A stretch of DNA of 64,000 bases, taken from JAFIFT01 sp020051095 (GTDB lineage: Bacteria > Pseudomonadota > Gammaproteobacteria > Legionellales > Legionellaceae). Under the pieces are notes generated by a model, which saw only the letters and a program-made list of their open reading frames with translations, did not search any database and had not been told where the DNA came from. Shown piece after piece: positions 54,801-63,734 of the stretch. Location: contig NZ_CAXMZT010000010.1 in assembly GCF_964199965.1 (NCBI RefSeq), positions 1 to 64,000 of the forward strand, read 5' to 3'. A program made the translations under genes and the position numbers. Each line of letters opens with the position of its first letter. Within the stretch, counting starts at the first letter, position 1.

Positions 54801-57603
54801 ATATCAATATAAATCCATCGAAAAGGATAAAAAGCTTAGTAGTAAAGAGCTATCCTTTGGCAAAGATGGCTTAAATTATCCACTACCGTCTGAAACAATT
54901 GGTAACTTTAAAGTCCGATTTCTTAATCAAGATAAACAAGTCCTCACCGAAGTGCCCTTCTCCGTTGTCGGCAGTAGCCAGGTATCATTACCCAAAAACG
55001 CAGAACTGGCTGTTAAATTAAATAAAGAAAAATATGACCCAGGCGAAACCATTGAATTGCAAATCACTGCACCTTATACCGGTTCAGGGTTAATTACCAT
55101 TGAGCGAGATAAAGTCTATGCAAGCCAATGGTTTACAACCAACACCACCAGCTCCCTTCAGACCATCACCCTTCCCAAAGAACTCCTTGGCAATGCTTAT
55201 GTGAATGTCGCTTTTGTCCGAGCATGGGATTCACCCGAAATATTTATTAGCCCGCTGAGTTATCAAGTCCAAGCTTTCGATATCAGCATTGGTGATCATG
55301 AAGTCGGTATTGATCTCACCGTGCCCGATCTGGCAAGACCCGGTGAAGACATGGCAATTACGTATAAAACGGACCTGGCAGGCAAAATCATTGTCTATGC
55401 AGTGGATGAAGGTATTTTACAAGTCGCCAACTACCGCAGCCCCGATCCATTATCCTTCTTTTTCCAAAAGCTTGCCCTGGAAGTCACCACGCAACAAACC
55501 TTAGATTTAATCTTGCCCGATTTTGTTCAAGACCGTGAACTATCGGCCGTTGGTGGCGATGCTGACGCAGAAGCGCTCTTAAGTGCTCATTTGAATCCGT
55601 TCAAACGAAAAACTGATCTGCCCGTTGTTTATTGGTCTGGCATTGTCGACGCAGATGACCAAGAAAGGCAACTGACTTTTAAAATTCCCGACTACTTTAA
55701 CGGACGCCTCCGTGTTATGGCGGTCGCTGTTTCTGACAATGCCGTCGGTGCTGCGGATAAGGAAACGAAGGTTCACGGCTATTTCGTCATCAGTCCCAAT
55801 GCGCCAACGTTTGTTGCACCGGACGACCAATTTACCCTGAGTGCCACAATTGCCAATCAGCTCCACAACTCCGGGTCCCAACCTGAAATTACTGTTGGCT
55901 TAGACGCATCTCCCGAATTCCAAATCGTCCAATACGAAGAGCTACGCCAAGTGATTAAGGAAAATGGTGAGGATTCGGTTCAATTTAACGTAAAGGCCGG
56001 TTCTGAACCGGGAGCAGGCACACTCACCGTGCGTGCCTCCTATGGGAATAAATCTAGCCAAATGTTAACCGGTGTCAGCATCCGGCCCGCGAGCAATTAT
56101 GAAACCAATATTCAATCGGGCATGGTAAACGACCCTCAAAAATCACTGACAGTTTCCCAAGATTATTATCAAGCGTATCATCAAAATAAATTCATGCTTT
56201 CAACGAGCCCAGTCATCTTGTTATCAGGACTAAGTCAATACCTGGATAATTACCCGTTTGGCTGCAGTGAGCAATTGGTCAGTAAAGCCTTCCCTTGGTT
56301 AGCCATCCAAACCATCCCTGGATTATCCAACAACCCTGCGGAAACTCAAAAAAAGATAGAGCAAACCATTGATATGCTGACTGCCCGACAAAATGCCAAT
56401 GGCAGCTTTAAATATTGGCCTTCTGATAATCAAACCGATGCGAATCAATTTATCAGTCTCTATGCTATGCACTTTTTATTAACCGCTCGGGAGCATCATT
56501 ATCCGCTCACCAATGATATGTATTTTGCTGGCATTAGCTACTTAAAAGAGCTAGCGAACCGAACACCTGGCTCGCCTGAGGAAGCCCGAGAAATTGCCTA
56601 TGCAATCTATCTACTCACCCGCAATGAAATAGTCACCACCGCCTATTTAACCAATTTGATTTTAAATTTGGAAAAACATCCCGATTGGCCTTGGCAAAAG
56701 GAAATAACGGGCAGTTTTGTCGCTGCGAGTTTCCAATTACTTAAGAATGAAAAGGAAGCGCAAAAATTAATAATTCAATATGAGCCTGGCCAAGCAACCA
56801 ATTATAATGAATTTTTAACCGGGCCAGTCGCTGATACATTATCGATGTATTTGCTAGCAAACCATTTCCCACATCTAGCCGATAAAGCGCGCGATAAAGG
56901 CCTTCTGCATTTGATTGATAACCTCAATAGTGCCGATATCAATACATTACTTTCAGGCTATGGCAGCTTAGTGCTAGCTGCTTACGGCGATGAAGCGTCC
57001 AATGATCCGCAAAGTTCGCTCTCTGTGGATCTCATCCGCGCTGATAAAACGAAAAAATCGGTCACCTTAGATAGCCAAAACCCGATATTGACACTGACTA
57101 ATGAGGTGACAAAAATCATTATTCAAAACCCACAAAAACAACCATTATATTATCAGTTAATAGAAGAAGGTTTCCGCAATAAACCCGTGACAAAGCCCCT
57201 TCAATCAGGCATTGAAATCTACCGTGACTATCGAAATAGCGAGAATCAATCCGTTACCACAGCCAAGCTTGGTGAAGAACTCACCGTGCATATTCAAATC
57301 CGCGCCGTGGGCTATCCCTGGCTAAGCAACGTGGCTGTGATTGATTTACTGCCCGGTGGATTTGATGTAGTCAGAAATTCGGTCCCTCACGATCCATTTG
57401 ATTATGTGGACATTCGAGAAGATAGAGTGAACTTTTTTATGGGCCTATCGGATACAGTGACGGAAATTGAGTATAAGATTAAAGCCGTCAACGCCGGTCA
57501 GTTTGCTGTGCCTGCTAGCTTTGCCCAGGCCATGTATGCCCCTGCAATACAAGGGCATAGCGTCCAAGGGCAAATCAATATCAATGAGGAATATCAGCAA
57601 TAG
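51829..57603 (+). CDS. bacterial alpha-2-macroglobulin (YfhM type)
   Basis: 1924 residues. One membrane helix near residues 45-62 anchors it to the inner membrane, facing the periplasm; no lipobox is seen. MG-type beta domains follow (YRPGDQVHLAM around residue 705 and GYKPSQDLQ are typical). The thioester motif is present as YPFGCSEQ (Cys1479, Gln1482), then the helical TED region (LTARQNANGSFKYWP) and the C-terminal domains. It should trap proteases that breach the outer membrane, working with PBP1C to repair the wall. The 3' end overlaps the convergent hydrolase gene by 23 bp. Later ATGs exist before the membrane helix, so the exact start is uncertain. Confidence 0.92.
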   Translation: MNRHPVQRIKKSLTSFVTMLFGTVKWQTPAWMQFLKNRLIHSPKKSMAVLVGLIMVLSIASYGYYWYQHLPKPVLIESKINLPNISTINAESETLIIQPLTIDFGIEDNGFQPKSVAPIGNIGKVITEGIKMQPEIPGEWRWASDTQLVFNPSQDWPAGQEYRITFDSTFFAKQAKMAHLSASFTTHPLTVNINQLRFYQDPVHPEEKKVVATMDFNYPIDPVSLKEHILFKLQQLKNDKLDLKAKDYPFHLTFDKFKRTAYLQSDNLTLPKVPRYLRLTVSKGLKAQSGPGTTSHEESQSVLIPDASNFFQVKQVESRIIPNQNDRPEQILSIETSIGISGENLKKSLQVYLLPKDYPANKNEAEKPNHAWLSPGEVTPAILALSQPLMLEDIPADKHYATQHFFRYKASPHRYLYIKINKGAKAFAGYLLSQNAQATVEVPEYPKQITFLHKGSLLALASEKKLSVMVRGLESVRFSIARVLPDNVNQLVSQTQGDFNNPLFINQDFTEANISEIDREIQNLPGSDLSELKYTSIDVSKYLGNAQNNLGPNGLFLLKAQGWDKANQSVMDVSASRLLLVTDLGMMVKDNSDSSHDVYVQSISTGKPVAQAKVSVLGKNGLPILSGLTDDNGRVSFPSLVDFVDDKQPVAYLANAQGDVSFIPFAQFSRQLNYTRFDVDGAYQYGNSINKINAYVFSDRGMYRPGDQVHLAMIVKNTFAQDQKAGLPLIAKMTDPRGATILEKALTLDESGLLAFDYTTTATSPTGNYYVYVYLVQENKAENIIGSTQFSVSEFLPDTMRIDAQFLSKPQPGWLSPNDLKAQVSLTNLFGAPAIKRTVQAHVMLKPHDIQFTQFPDYVFADPLRLHQKKAKTYSDELKSGLTNEDGQVVFNLDLQRFEQATFELTFFAEGFAAEGGRSVTTQIKTLVSPLAYVLGYKPSQDLQYIKQNTQADIHLIAVNHQLSKQGLDGLTAELLKVDTVSTLVKNPDGTYQYKSIEKDKKLSSKELSFGKDGLNYPLPSETIGNFKVRFLNQDKQVLTEVPFSVVGSSQVSLPKNAELAVKLNKEKYDPGETIELQITAPYTGSGLITIERDKVYASQWFTTNTTSSLQTITLPKELLGNAYVNVAFVRAWDSPEIFISPLSYQVQAFDISIGDHEVGIDLTVPDLARPGEDMAITYKTDLAGKIIVYAVDEGILQVANYRSPDPLSFFFQKLALEVTTQQTLDLILPDFVQDRELSAVGGDADAEALLSAHLNPFKRKTDLPVVYWSGIVDADDQERQLTFKIPDYFNGRLRVMAVAVSDNAVGAADKETKVHGYFVISPNAPTFVAPDDQFTLSATIANQLHNSGSQPEITVGLDASPEFQIVQYEELRQVIKENGEDSVQFNVKAGSEPGAGTLTVRASYGNKSSQMLTGVSIRPASNYETNIQSGMVNDPQKSLTVSQDYYQAYHQNKFMLSTSPVILLSGLSQYLDNYPFGCSEQLVSKAFPWLAIQTIPGLSNNPAETQKKIEQTIDMLTARQNANGSFKYWPSDNQTDANQFISLYAMHFLLTAREHHYPLTNDMYFAGISYLKELANRTPGSPEEAREIAYAIYLLTRNEIVTTAYLTNLILNLEKHPDWPWQKEITGSFVAASFQLLKNEKEAQKLIIQYEPGQATNYNEFLTGPVADTLSMYLLANHFPHLADKARDKGLLHLIDNLNSADINTLLSGYGSLVLAAYGDEASNDPQSSLSVDLIRADKTKKSVTLDSQNPILTLTNEVTKIIIQNPQKQPLYYQLIEEGFRNKPVTKPLQSGIEIYRDYRNSENQSVTTAKLGEELTVHIQIRAVGYPWLSNVAVIDLLPGGFDVVRNSVPHDPFDYVDIREDRVNFFMGLSDTVTEIEYKIKAVNAGQFAVPASFAQAMYAPAIQGHSVQGQININEEYQQ

Positions 57604-59185
57604 ATTGATTGGCAAATGGAATTGTGATACTTGAGGCCATTGATTGGCCATAGGCAATTTGCATCGTGTAGTCTTGCGTGGTGGGTGGTGAATAAAGCAC
57701 ATCATAGGTCCCTATCGCAAGCGCTAATCGGTGCCCTTTGGCTATTTGGTGGACGCTCATGGCTAAATCAAACTCTGAAACAACGTAATTCCCTGGTATA
57801 TCATGGTACCGACTAACCGGTCCATGGCTAATGAGCTGCCCCATACCATAGGGGTTCACATCATATAAATAAGCAATGAGTTGCGATTTTTGCGATGACG
57901 GTTTATACCATAAAGTGACATGAGGAATCCCAAGGATTGTCTTATTCTGACGGACTGGCTCGGTTTGATAATAAATGGCATTTAAAGGATTGATGCCTGG
58001 TAACCAAGTAATGATTGGTAGATCCGCGTGGGACTCGAGAATCGGTGATACGATGGGGATGCCCGAGTTGACTCCTGTCACTAGCCCAAAATGTAGCGTA
58101 TTGCTGCTAGTGGTCACGACCTCATGGGTTGTCAGTTCGCCAGGAGAAAAAAGATTGGCGCGTTTTTGCAAATTGTATTTCTTCACGATCACATCGATTG
58201 GCCATTGATCAGCAACGATGCGTTGACCTTTTTTGGCTTCAATGCTGAGTATTGGGGCTTTATCGATGCCGTTATCGACCCCTTTTAACCATCTTTCAAA
58301 CCATTTGTCGGCTTGAGACCAAACATAATTATCAAACCCGAATAAACCCGGCGCTTCAGCACTGCCATGGACGCCTTGGTTTAAGTCCATCCGTTTAGGC
58401 GCCGTGACATCGGCAAAAAAATGCAAAAGCGCATTCGGTTTAAATAATCTATCCCCTAAATTTTGACTGATGTATACGGCAGTTTGATTGCGATTTATCC
58501 CTTCAATAAAATGCTGAGGTGATCGCGCTTGGGCCCATTGTTTCGTTTCATCGTAATGAATATGCTGAACAAGGTGTTGAAAGTTGGTTTCAATTTCTGG
58601 ATCAAGACGGCCTACCATTTTTCCGGATTGTACCAACAAACTCCCCATTAAATTTGACGGGCTGTTGTTGTTATTGAAAGCCGATTCTAAATCGGTCCAA
58701 GCACTCATCACTGCCACAGCCTTAATTCTTGGGTCATGCGTTGCCGCCAATAAACTAAGCCCTCCCCCATAAGATATGCCAGCCATCCCAATATGTTGAG
58801 TATCAATCGGCAATTCATGGGTGGCCCAAGCAATAATAGCATCGATATCCTCTAAATCATCAGAACTAGCCAGATTGACAAGACCTTCCGATTTCCCCCA
58901 CCCTCGCGCACTGTAGCTTAAGACAACATACCCTTTTTTTGCGAATGCTTGGGCAGGAAATGAATACTCATATTCATCAAGGTTCCAGCTATTTGGCATG
59001 ATAATCAGGGGCCAAGTGTGCTGGGTATCCTTTGGCAGGTAAACATTCGCCGATAGTTTGGTGCCATCCTTCGAGTCAATGGTAATGCCATCCATAAATT
59101 GAATTGACTGGGCTTTAATTTGCAAGGAGTAACAGAGAAAAAACAGGAATAGAAGCTGGATAACGACGCGCTTTGTTAAGTCCAT
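57581..59185 (-). CDS. exported CocE/NonD-type alpha/beta hydrolase
   Basis: About 534 residues. A signal peptide (VVIQLLFLFFLCYSLQIKAQ) precedes an S15-type alpha/beta hydrolase: SARGWGKSEG, nucleophile motif GISYGGG, and a C-terminal jelly-roll domain (about 380-534) typical of X-Pro dipeptidyl-peptidase and cocaine-esterase relatives (LIAYLYDVNPYG, GHRLALAIGTYDVLY). Acts in the periplasm on an ester or peptide. The ATG at 59185 has AGGTGAG about 8 nt upstream; a GTG lies at 59197. Confidence 0.82.
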   Translation of the reverse strand: MDLTKRVVIQLLFLFFLCYSLQIKAQSIQFMDGITIDSKDGTKLSANVYLPKDTQHTWPLIIMPNSWNLDEYEYSFPAQAFAKKGYVVLSYSARGWGKSEGLVNLASSDDLEDIDAIIAWATHELPIDTQHIGMAGISYGGGLSLLAATHDPRIKAVAVMSAWTDLESAFNNNNSPSNLMGSLLVQSGKMVGRLDPEIETNFQHLVQHIHYDETKQWAQARSPQHFIEGINRNQTAVYISQNLGDRLFKPNALLHFFADVTAPKRMDLNQGVHGSAEAPGLFGFDNYVWSQADKWFERWLKGVDNGIDKAPILSIEAKKGQRIVADQWPIDVIVKKYNLQKRANLFSPGELTTHEVVTTSSNTLHFGLVTGVNSGIPIVSPILESHADLPIITWLPGINPLNAIYYQTEPVRQNKTILGIPHVTLWYKPSSQKSQLIAYLYDVNPYGMGQLISHGPVSRYHDIPGNYVVSEFDLAMSVHQIAKGHRLALAIGTYDVLYSPPTTQDYTMQIAYGQSMASSITIPFANQSIADIPH

Positions 59186-59293
59186 TTTGACACTCACCTA
59201 AAATGCCTTTTACAAGGTTATATCGTATTTCGTAAAGAAAAATCAATACATCATCCTTGAGCCAGTGCTAAATATGAAATTAAGTGACCGCTC

Positions 59294-59326
59294 CGTGAAT
59301 GTTTACGTTATTGTCAGCGTTACCGA
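59294..59326. repeat. diverged arm of the 33-bp inverted-repeat family
   Basis: CGTGAATGTTTACGTTATTG then TCAGCGTTACCGA resembles the arm at 31744-31776 with several changes. Confidence 0.45.
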
Positions 59327-59370
59327 ATCTAGCTGTGAGCACAACCGATAAGGCAAAGGTAGTAGTCGTT

Positions 59371-60072
59371 TTAGCCAAATGCAACCTGGGTATTTTGTGG
59401 TTGGGAGACTGGGGTCTGTGCCTTTTCAAATGCATAGCTATATCCAAATAAACCGGCCGCTATTAAACAACTCACACTAACAACTCCCAACGGAATTGAA
59501 GCAATAGCGATGCTTACAATGAGTAATCCCAAACCAACGATTGTGAAGCCGCCGGTTAGCAAGCCCAATATCAAATGACTGTCAAAACCATTTTTCTTGG
59601 TTTCAAGTGGCTTAGCCATCTTTGCTATTGTCAAAGGGTTTGTGCACACCGATGAAATCACTCGCTTCATTTTGAACCAATCATCATCACTCGAATCAAT
59701 GGTAAACCCAAATTTTTGGTACAAACGAAATGCACCTGTATTGGTCTTTCTAACTTGTAGCCGAACCTCTGTTTGAGTCTGGTTTGCCAGGGTGGTTAAG
59801 GCCATGTCCATCAACCGATTTCCAATCCCTTGATTCTGCATCCCAGGCGCAACACCAAAATTAGCAATATGAAACCCATCAGCAAACTGCTTAACAAAAA
59901 TATAACCACAAACTGCTCCCTGTTCATCAACAGCCACAAATGAATTATTTTCGCCAAAATAATACTCAAACGCTTCTGTCGGCCAGACCTCTTCAAGCGG
60001 GAAAATAATTTTATCTAACGCAGCTATCTTGTCAAATTGCGATTTTTTTAATAATTGAATGGTGTATTTCAT
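59371..60072 (-). CDS. GNAT acetyltransferase with C-terminal membrane hairpin
   Basis: 233 residues. Residues 1-145 are a GNAT domain of RimI type: GYIFVKQFADGFHIANFGVA, the acetyl-CoA loop in MQNQGIGNRLMD, RLQVRKTNTGAFRLYQKFGF. The second part (about 168-220) has two hydrophobic helices (LILGLLTGGFTIVGLGLLIV, and SIPLGVVSVSCLIAAGLFGY). GNAT enzymes with a membrane hairpin are unusual; it could acetylate proteins at a membrane. No signal peptide. Substrate unknown. Confidence 0.75.
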   Translation of the reverse strand: MKYTIQLLKKSQFDKIAALDKIIFPLEEVWPTEAFEYYFGENNSFVAVDEQGAVCGYIFVKQFADGFHIANFGVAPGMQNQGIGNRLMDMALTTLANQTQTEVRLQVRKTNTGAFRLYQKFGFTIDSSDDDWFKMKRVISSVCTNPLTIAKMAKPLETKKNGFDSHLILGLLTGGFTIVGLGLLIVSIAIASIPLGVVSVSCLIAAGLFGYSYAFEKAQTPVSQPQNTQVAFG

Positions 60073-60163
60073 AACGTATGTTTATTTCTTTGATTTTAGC
60101 ACCCGCATTATAGCAAGCTAAGATTAAGGTTATATTAGGGGGAATATCCAATACAAATGGGTC

Positions 60164-60345
60164 CTTTGTATCGGACAAAATACACAGAACTAATACGTGC
60201 CCGTGAGCGTGCCCATACCCGTGCCCGGATTTAACGAATTAAAAGATATACTTTGATCTTGAAGCAGCCCACCGAAAAATAGTGAACTGTGACCATTATA
60301 AACCGGGTACGGGCACGGATTAGCTATTAGTTTTTGTCCAGTCCC
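60164..60345. mobile_element. MITE-like element, TTTGTATCGGACA ends
   Basis: Left end CTTTGTATCGGACAAAA (from about 60164) and right end TTTTTGTCCAGTCCC (to 60345) are inverted relatives of the ends at 6925-7065 and 34675-34771. It contains inverted hexamer clusters (CGTGCCCGTGAGCGTGCCC ... GGGTACGGGCACG). Confidence 0.6.
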
Positions 60346-60693
60346 AATCACCAGTAGCCCCCATTAGCCAAAGGCGTCATGGGGGATACCTCATCTGCAG
60401 AACCTGCATTACGAATGCAGGCTACACTATAAAAGATGATAAAGGACAATATGGGGAGAAAAAAAAATCATATCACGCGATTAGCCACCAATGAATTCTC
60501 GCTTTATACCTAAAAGCCACTCTCATCGAAGGAATTCAATGACTTTTCCTCATCCGATAATCGGTTTTCCTCTTCTTCGTCAAGCCATTGACCATATATT
60601 TACTACATTGTATAATTTCTACCATTTTGGGGTGTGTTTGGACTATCTATCGTTAAATTTCCCCCCCGTAATTATGTCCACTAGGTATCTGAC
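60346..60693. other. intergenic, palindrome only
   Basis: CCTGCATTACGAATGCAGG is a perfect short palindrome (about 60404-60422). The short frame over 60491-60706 has no coding signs. Nothing else recognised. Confidence 0.45.
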
Positions 60694-61695
60694 ATGCTTG
60701 ATTTAACCGGCAATAAACATCTTCCTTTAAACAAAGGAAAATCATTCCATTCATTAAGTTATGCGCAAAAAAACAAAGGGGCTATCGATATAATAATTAA
60801 CGCTGCCCTGACGCAAATGGATGAGGCTTTAGAAAATTTCATCCAGTTAGAGGAGAAGTTTGTTGATACGTCAAATCCAGATTATAAAGCATGGGTCTCA
60901 ACGTTAGCCCAAGAATTGAAAGAGGACAGAAAGCGGATTGTCGAAATGGTTCAAACTATCCGTGACGATAAGCAAATGCCACTCTACCAGCAGCTGTCTT
61001 TAATTCATACCCTGTTTGTCGATTATCGAATAAAGTTCAACCAAAGTCGGTATAGCGTACCCAAAAGTGAAACAGGAACGACGCCTGATTCCCTTAGTCC
61101 GATAACATTGGCACTTATAACGCTAAGTAATCTCTGTAGTGAAATAAGCGACACGTTTATTGACCCGATAACTGACAACATCGTATATCTCACCAATAAG
61201 TATTATGATCCTACCAAATTCGAGCTCAAGGATGTGTTAGAAAACCTTGAGGAGATTACATTTCTTCAATTAGTGAAAAGAAAAAAGTTTGGCTATACTG
61301 AACAAAACATTAAAATCATTCCAGCCACCCTGAACTCTAACTTGTCCCCATCCATCTATATGTTAATTGAAGGCGATAATGCCGTCAGTCAAAATGATTA
61401 CAAATTGCACTTTAGCTTGCACCCTTCCCCACAAAATTTAGCCAAGGCCTGGGATATTGCCTTAAAATATTTTTATAAATACCCTCAGATTTGCTCGATG
61501 AAAATCATTCATCCTGCCCTTGCCGCAGTCGAAATGCAACCGGGTAAACACATGGTGATGTATTTTATTGATTTGAAGGATGATAATCAGCATCAACAAG
61601 CATCCAACCATGCAGCGATGATGATTGTTGTGAAAGCGATGATCCAAGAATGGATAAAAAATGGTGTTAAGACTAGCGAGAAAAAATCCCCATGA
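60694..61695 (+). CDS. 5' part of a frameshifted long effector-like gene
   Basis: 333 residues, no signal peptide. Helical N-terminal region; the middle (about 190-310) alternates strands and helices. TAGG lies about 9 nt before the ATG. Its end (NGVKTSEKKSP then TGA) sits on a run of six A (61679-61687 region). Dropping one A joins it in frame to the next gene (SEKNPHDGLDIDG). I therefore read both as one original protein of about 790 residues. Function unknown. Confidence 0.6.
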   Translation: MLDLTGNKHLPLNKGKSFHSLSYAQKNKGAIDIIINAALTQMDEALENFIQLEEKFVDTSNPDYKAWVSTLAQELKEDRKRIVEMVQTIRDDKQMPLYQQLSLIHTLFVDYRIKFNQSRYSVPKSETGTTPDSLSPITLALITLSNLCSEISDTFIDPITDNIVYLTNKYYDPTKFELKDVLENLEEITFLQLVKRKKFGYTEQNIKIIPATLNSNLSPSIYMLIEGDNAVSQNDYKLHFSLHPSPQNLAKAWDIALKYFYKYPQICSMKIIHPALAAVEMQPGKHMVMYFIDLKDDNQHQQASNHAAMMIVVKAMIQEWIKNGVKTSEKKSP

Positions 61696-63073
61696 CGGCC
61701 TCGATATTGATGGTAATGGCTTTGCATTTGCCAGTGGGCTAATCCAGCAAAGCACGGGTGAATATATATTTGCGCAAGACAGGGATGACAATCTGTGTGA
61801 AAAAAACCCCTTTACCAATGCAAACGTGATTAACCGAGAAGCGTTAAAAAATACAGGGCAACTGCTTCAATCCGATTTAACCTCACTGCTAGAAAAAGTT
61901 TTCCCTTCGACGTATTTGCCTGGCCTAGCGATTCGAGGGCGCATTAAAGAACTTAACCAAGAAATAGAGCGATTGTTGAATTGTGAAGACCAAGATCCGG
62001 TGAACCTAACCTATGACATTCGCGAAGTGCTCAATCGGGTTCGCGCTGTCATTGAGAAATCACCAACAACGCTCCTATGCAATCAAAAGAAATTCGACGA
62101 ATTAATGCGCGCATTTGAAAAGCACTACCAAGCATTTAATCAAATTCACCACGAGTGCCGTGTGCGCACAAGACATATGGCAAACGTGTTGCTTGACGAT
62201 GAGGTAAAGCGCCGACAGAAAAATGGTGAAACGATACTATTTCTCAACGAAGAGGAATCAAAAGGTCTCAATTCAGAATCGTCAAAATCACTTAACCAAG
62301 ACCAAACGAGTGAGCAAACACTTGGACAGGAACCAGCGCAAAAATCCGATACGATGACATCTCAAATTGATACAGCAAGCATTAACCCAATAACGACAGA
62401 AAAAAAATCACCTGTGGCATCCCATTCCTTGTTTAGCTCAGGCACCATCCCTTCGGATAAGATGGGTCCTCGCGAGACAGAAACACCGTTATTAACTAAA
62501 AAAATAGACACTGAAAAAAAACAAGGGGATATGGATGAGTCATACCGTAAAGCCCATTCACAATTAACACAGCTAATTTCAAACTCCAAAACATTGGATT
62601 CACAACTTAAACTAAAAGTCGCTGAATTAATTAACGAGACTCATGAGATATATCAATCCAGTCGAGCGCCCACAGAACCATTGGTCAATGTGCTTTCCAA
62701 AACCCATGATTTACTGACTGATACCGTTTCAGTCGATGACTATATGAGTGAAGCCTCCGATTTGCATGCACAATTCCCAGCAAGCAAGCTGTTTTTAGGG
62801 CTAGCCATGAAGATGGTGGGGGTTGCCATTGTTTTTGGTGGTATCCCAGCAGTCACACTTTTAGCGTTCTGCCTCATGCCATTCCCGCTCACGCTCGTTG
62901 CCGCTTTTATATGCACGGGAGCAGCAGCTTTGACCGCCCTAGTTGGCGGAGGGATGTGGCTAGGAGGTGAGCATATTTTAGAAGATGACCTCAACAAAAA
63001 TAAACTTTCCGGGATTATGGAAGACATCGGAAATATAAAATCGAGCGAGACAAATACATCCGCTAGCTTGTAA
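61661..63073 (+). CDS. 3' part of the same long gene, with membrane hairpin
   Basis: 470 residues as an independent frame, overlapping the previous one by 35 bp. Contains GNGFAFASGLIQQSTGEYIF, a helical region, a Ser/Gln/Glu-rich linker, a coiled region, and near residues 375-430 two hydrophobic helices (VGVAIVFGGIPAVTLLAFCL, and LVAAFICTGAAALTALVGGG). No signal peptide. The first residues (MVLRLARK) are just the other frame of NGVKTSEK, which argues against a real start there. Likely a split host-directed protein; a sequence error in the A-run is equally possible. Confidence 0.6.
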   Translation: MVLRLARKNPHDGLDIDGNGFAFASGLIQQSTGEYIFAQDRDDNLCEKNPFTNANVINREALKNTGQLLQSDLTSLLEKVFPSTYLPGLAIRGRIKELNQEIERLLNCEDQDPVNLTYDIREVLNRVRAVIEKSPTTLLCNQKKFDELMRAFEKHYQAFNQIHHECRVRTRHMANVLLDDEVKRRQKNGETILFLNEEESKGLNSESSKSLNQDQTSEQTLGQEPAQKSDTMTSQIDTASINPITTEKKSPVASHSLFSSGTIPSDKMGPRETETPLLTKKIDTEKKQGDMDESYRKAHSQLTQLISNSKTLDSQLKLKVAELINETHEIYQSSRAPTEPLVNVLSKTHDLLTDTVSVDDYMSEASDLHAQFPASKLFLGLAMKMVGVAIVFGGIPAVTLLAFCLMPFPLTLVAAFICTGAAALTALVGGGMWLGGEHILEDDLNKNKLSGIMEDIGNIKSSETNTSASL

Positions 63074-63092
63074 CGAATTTAGCAATGTGCCG

Positions 63093-63527
63093 CTAAGATA
63101 AATATATCGCACCACCGGTTCGGGCCACTTTTTTCCACTCACATTGTGCCCCATGATAGCTGAGCGCTGTTACATCCGGCTCAGCAGGGCCTGATGCTGA
63201 CACCACAAAAACACAAACAGGCGATTCAAAGGCTTGTGTATCCTGCTTCACTGCGGTGACCGTGTAAGCGATATCAAATGTTGCATCCAAGGAAAAGCCA
63301 AAGCCATAAGTCATTGGTGTATCAGGGCGAGTATGCCCTGTTTCGATAGGCTGGCATGCCTTGTCGACAAAATAACCATTTTGATTAATCACTTTTAACG
63401 TCACTTGCCATTCACCCTTGTTTGAATAAATCGGATGCCATGTGTGAATGGCGCATTGGGAAAAGGCCCATGATCTTGAACCAACGAGCAGCATAAGAAC
63501 AAAATTTAACCAACAAATCCTTTTCAT
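63093..63527 (-). CDS. small secreted hypothetical protein
   Basis: 144 residues. A clear signal peptide (MKRICWLNFVLMLLVGSRSW, AFS) and AGGAG about 8 nt before the ATG. The mature part has four Cys that could form two disulfides and looks beta-rich (EWQVTLKVINQNGYFVDKAC). It has no named family. Convergent with the gene upstream at 63073. Confidence 0.65.
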   Translation of the reverse strand: MKRICWLNFVLMLLVGSRSWAFSQCAIHTWHPIYSNKGEWQVTLKVINQNGYFVDKACQPIETGHTRPDTPMTYGFGFSLDATFDIAYTVTAVKQDTQAFESPVCVFVVSASGPAEPDVTALSYHGAQCEWKKVARTGGAIYLS

Positions 63528-63594
63528 GATAATCTCCTACAAAATCATCTAATGTAAATAATAATTCTATCCAATTCAACCGAGCCGTGAGCTG

Positions 63595-63643
<49 letters not shown>

Positions 63644-63734
63644 TTTAGCTTAGGGTATTTTTTTAACCGGACCTAGAGCAATTTCAACAACTTAGTTTAT
63701 ACTTAATAAAAGGCGGATTAATTAGGATAACCAT

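Noticed and set aside
60491..60706. 71-codon frame before the long gene
   Set aside because: Overlaps the next start in another frame and has no coding signature.
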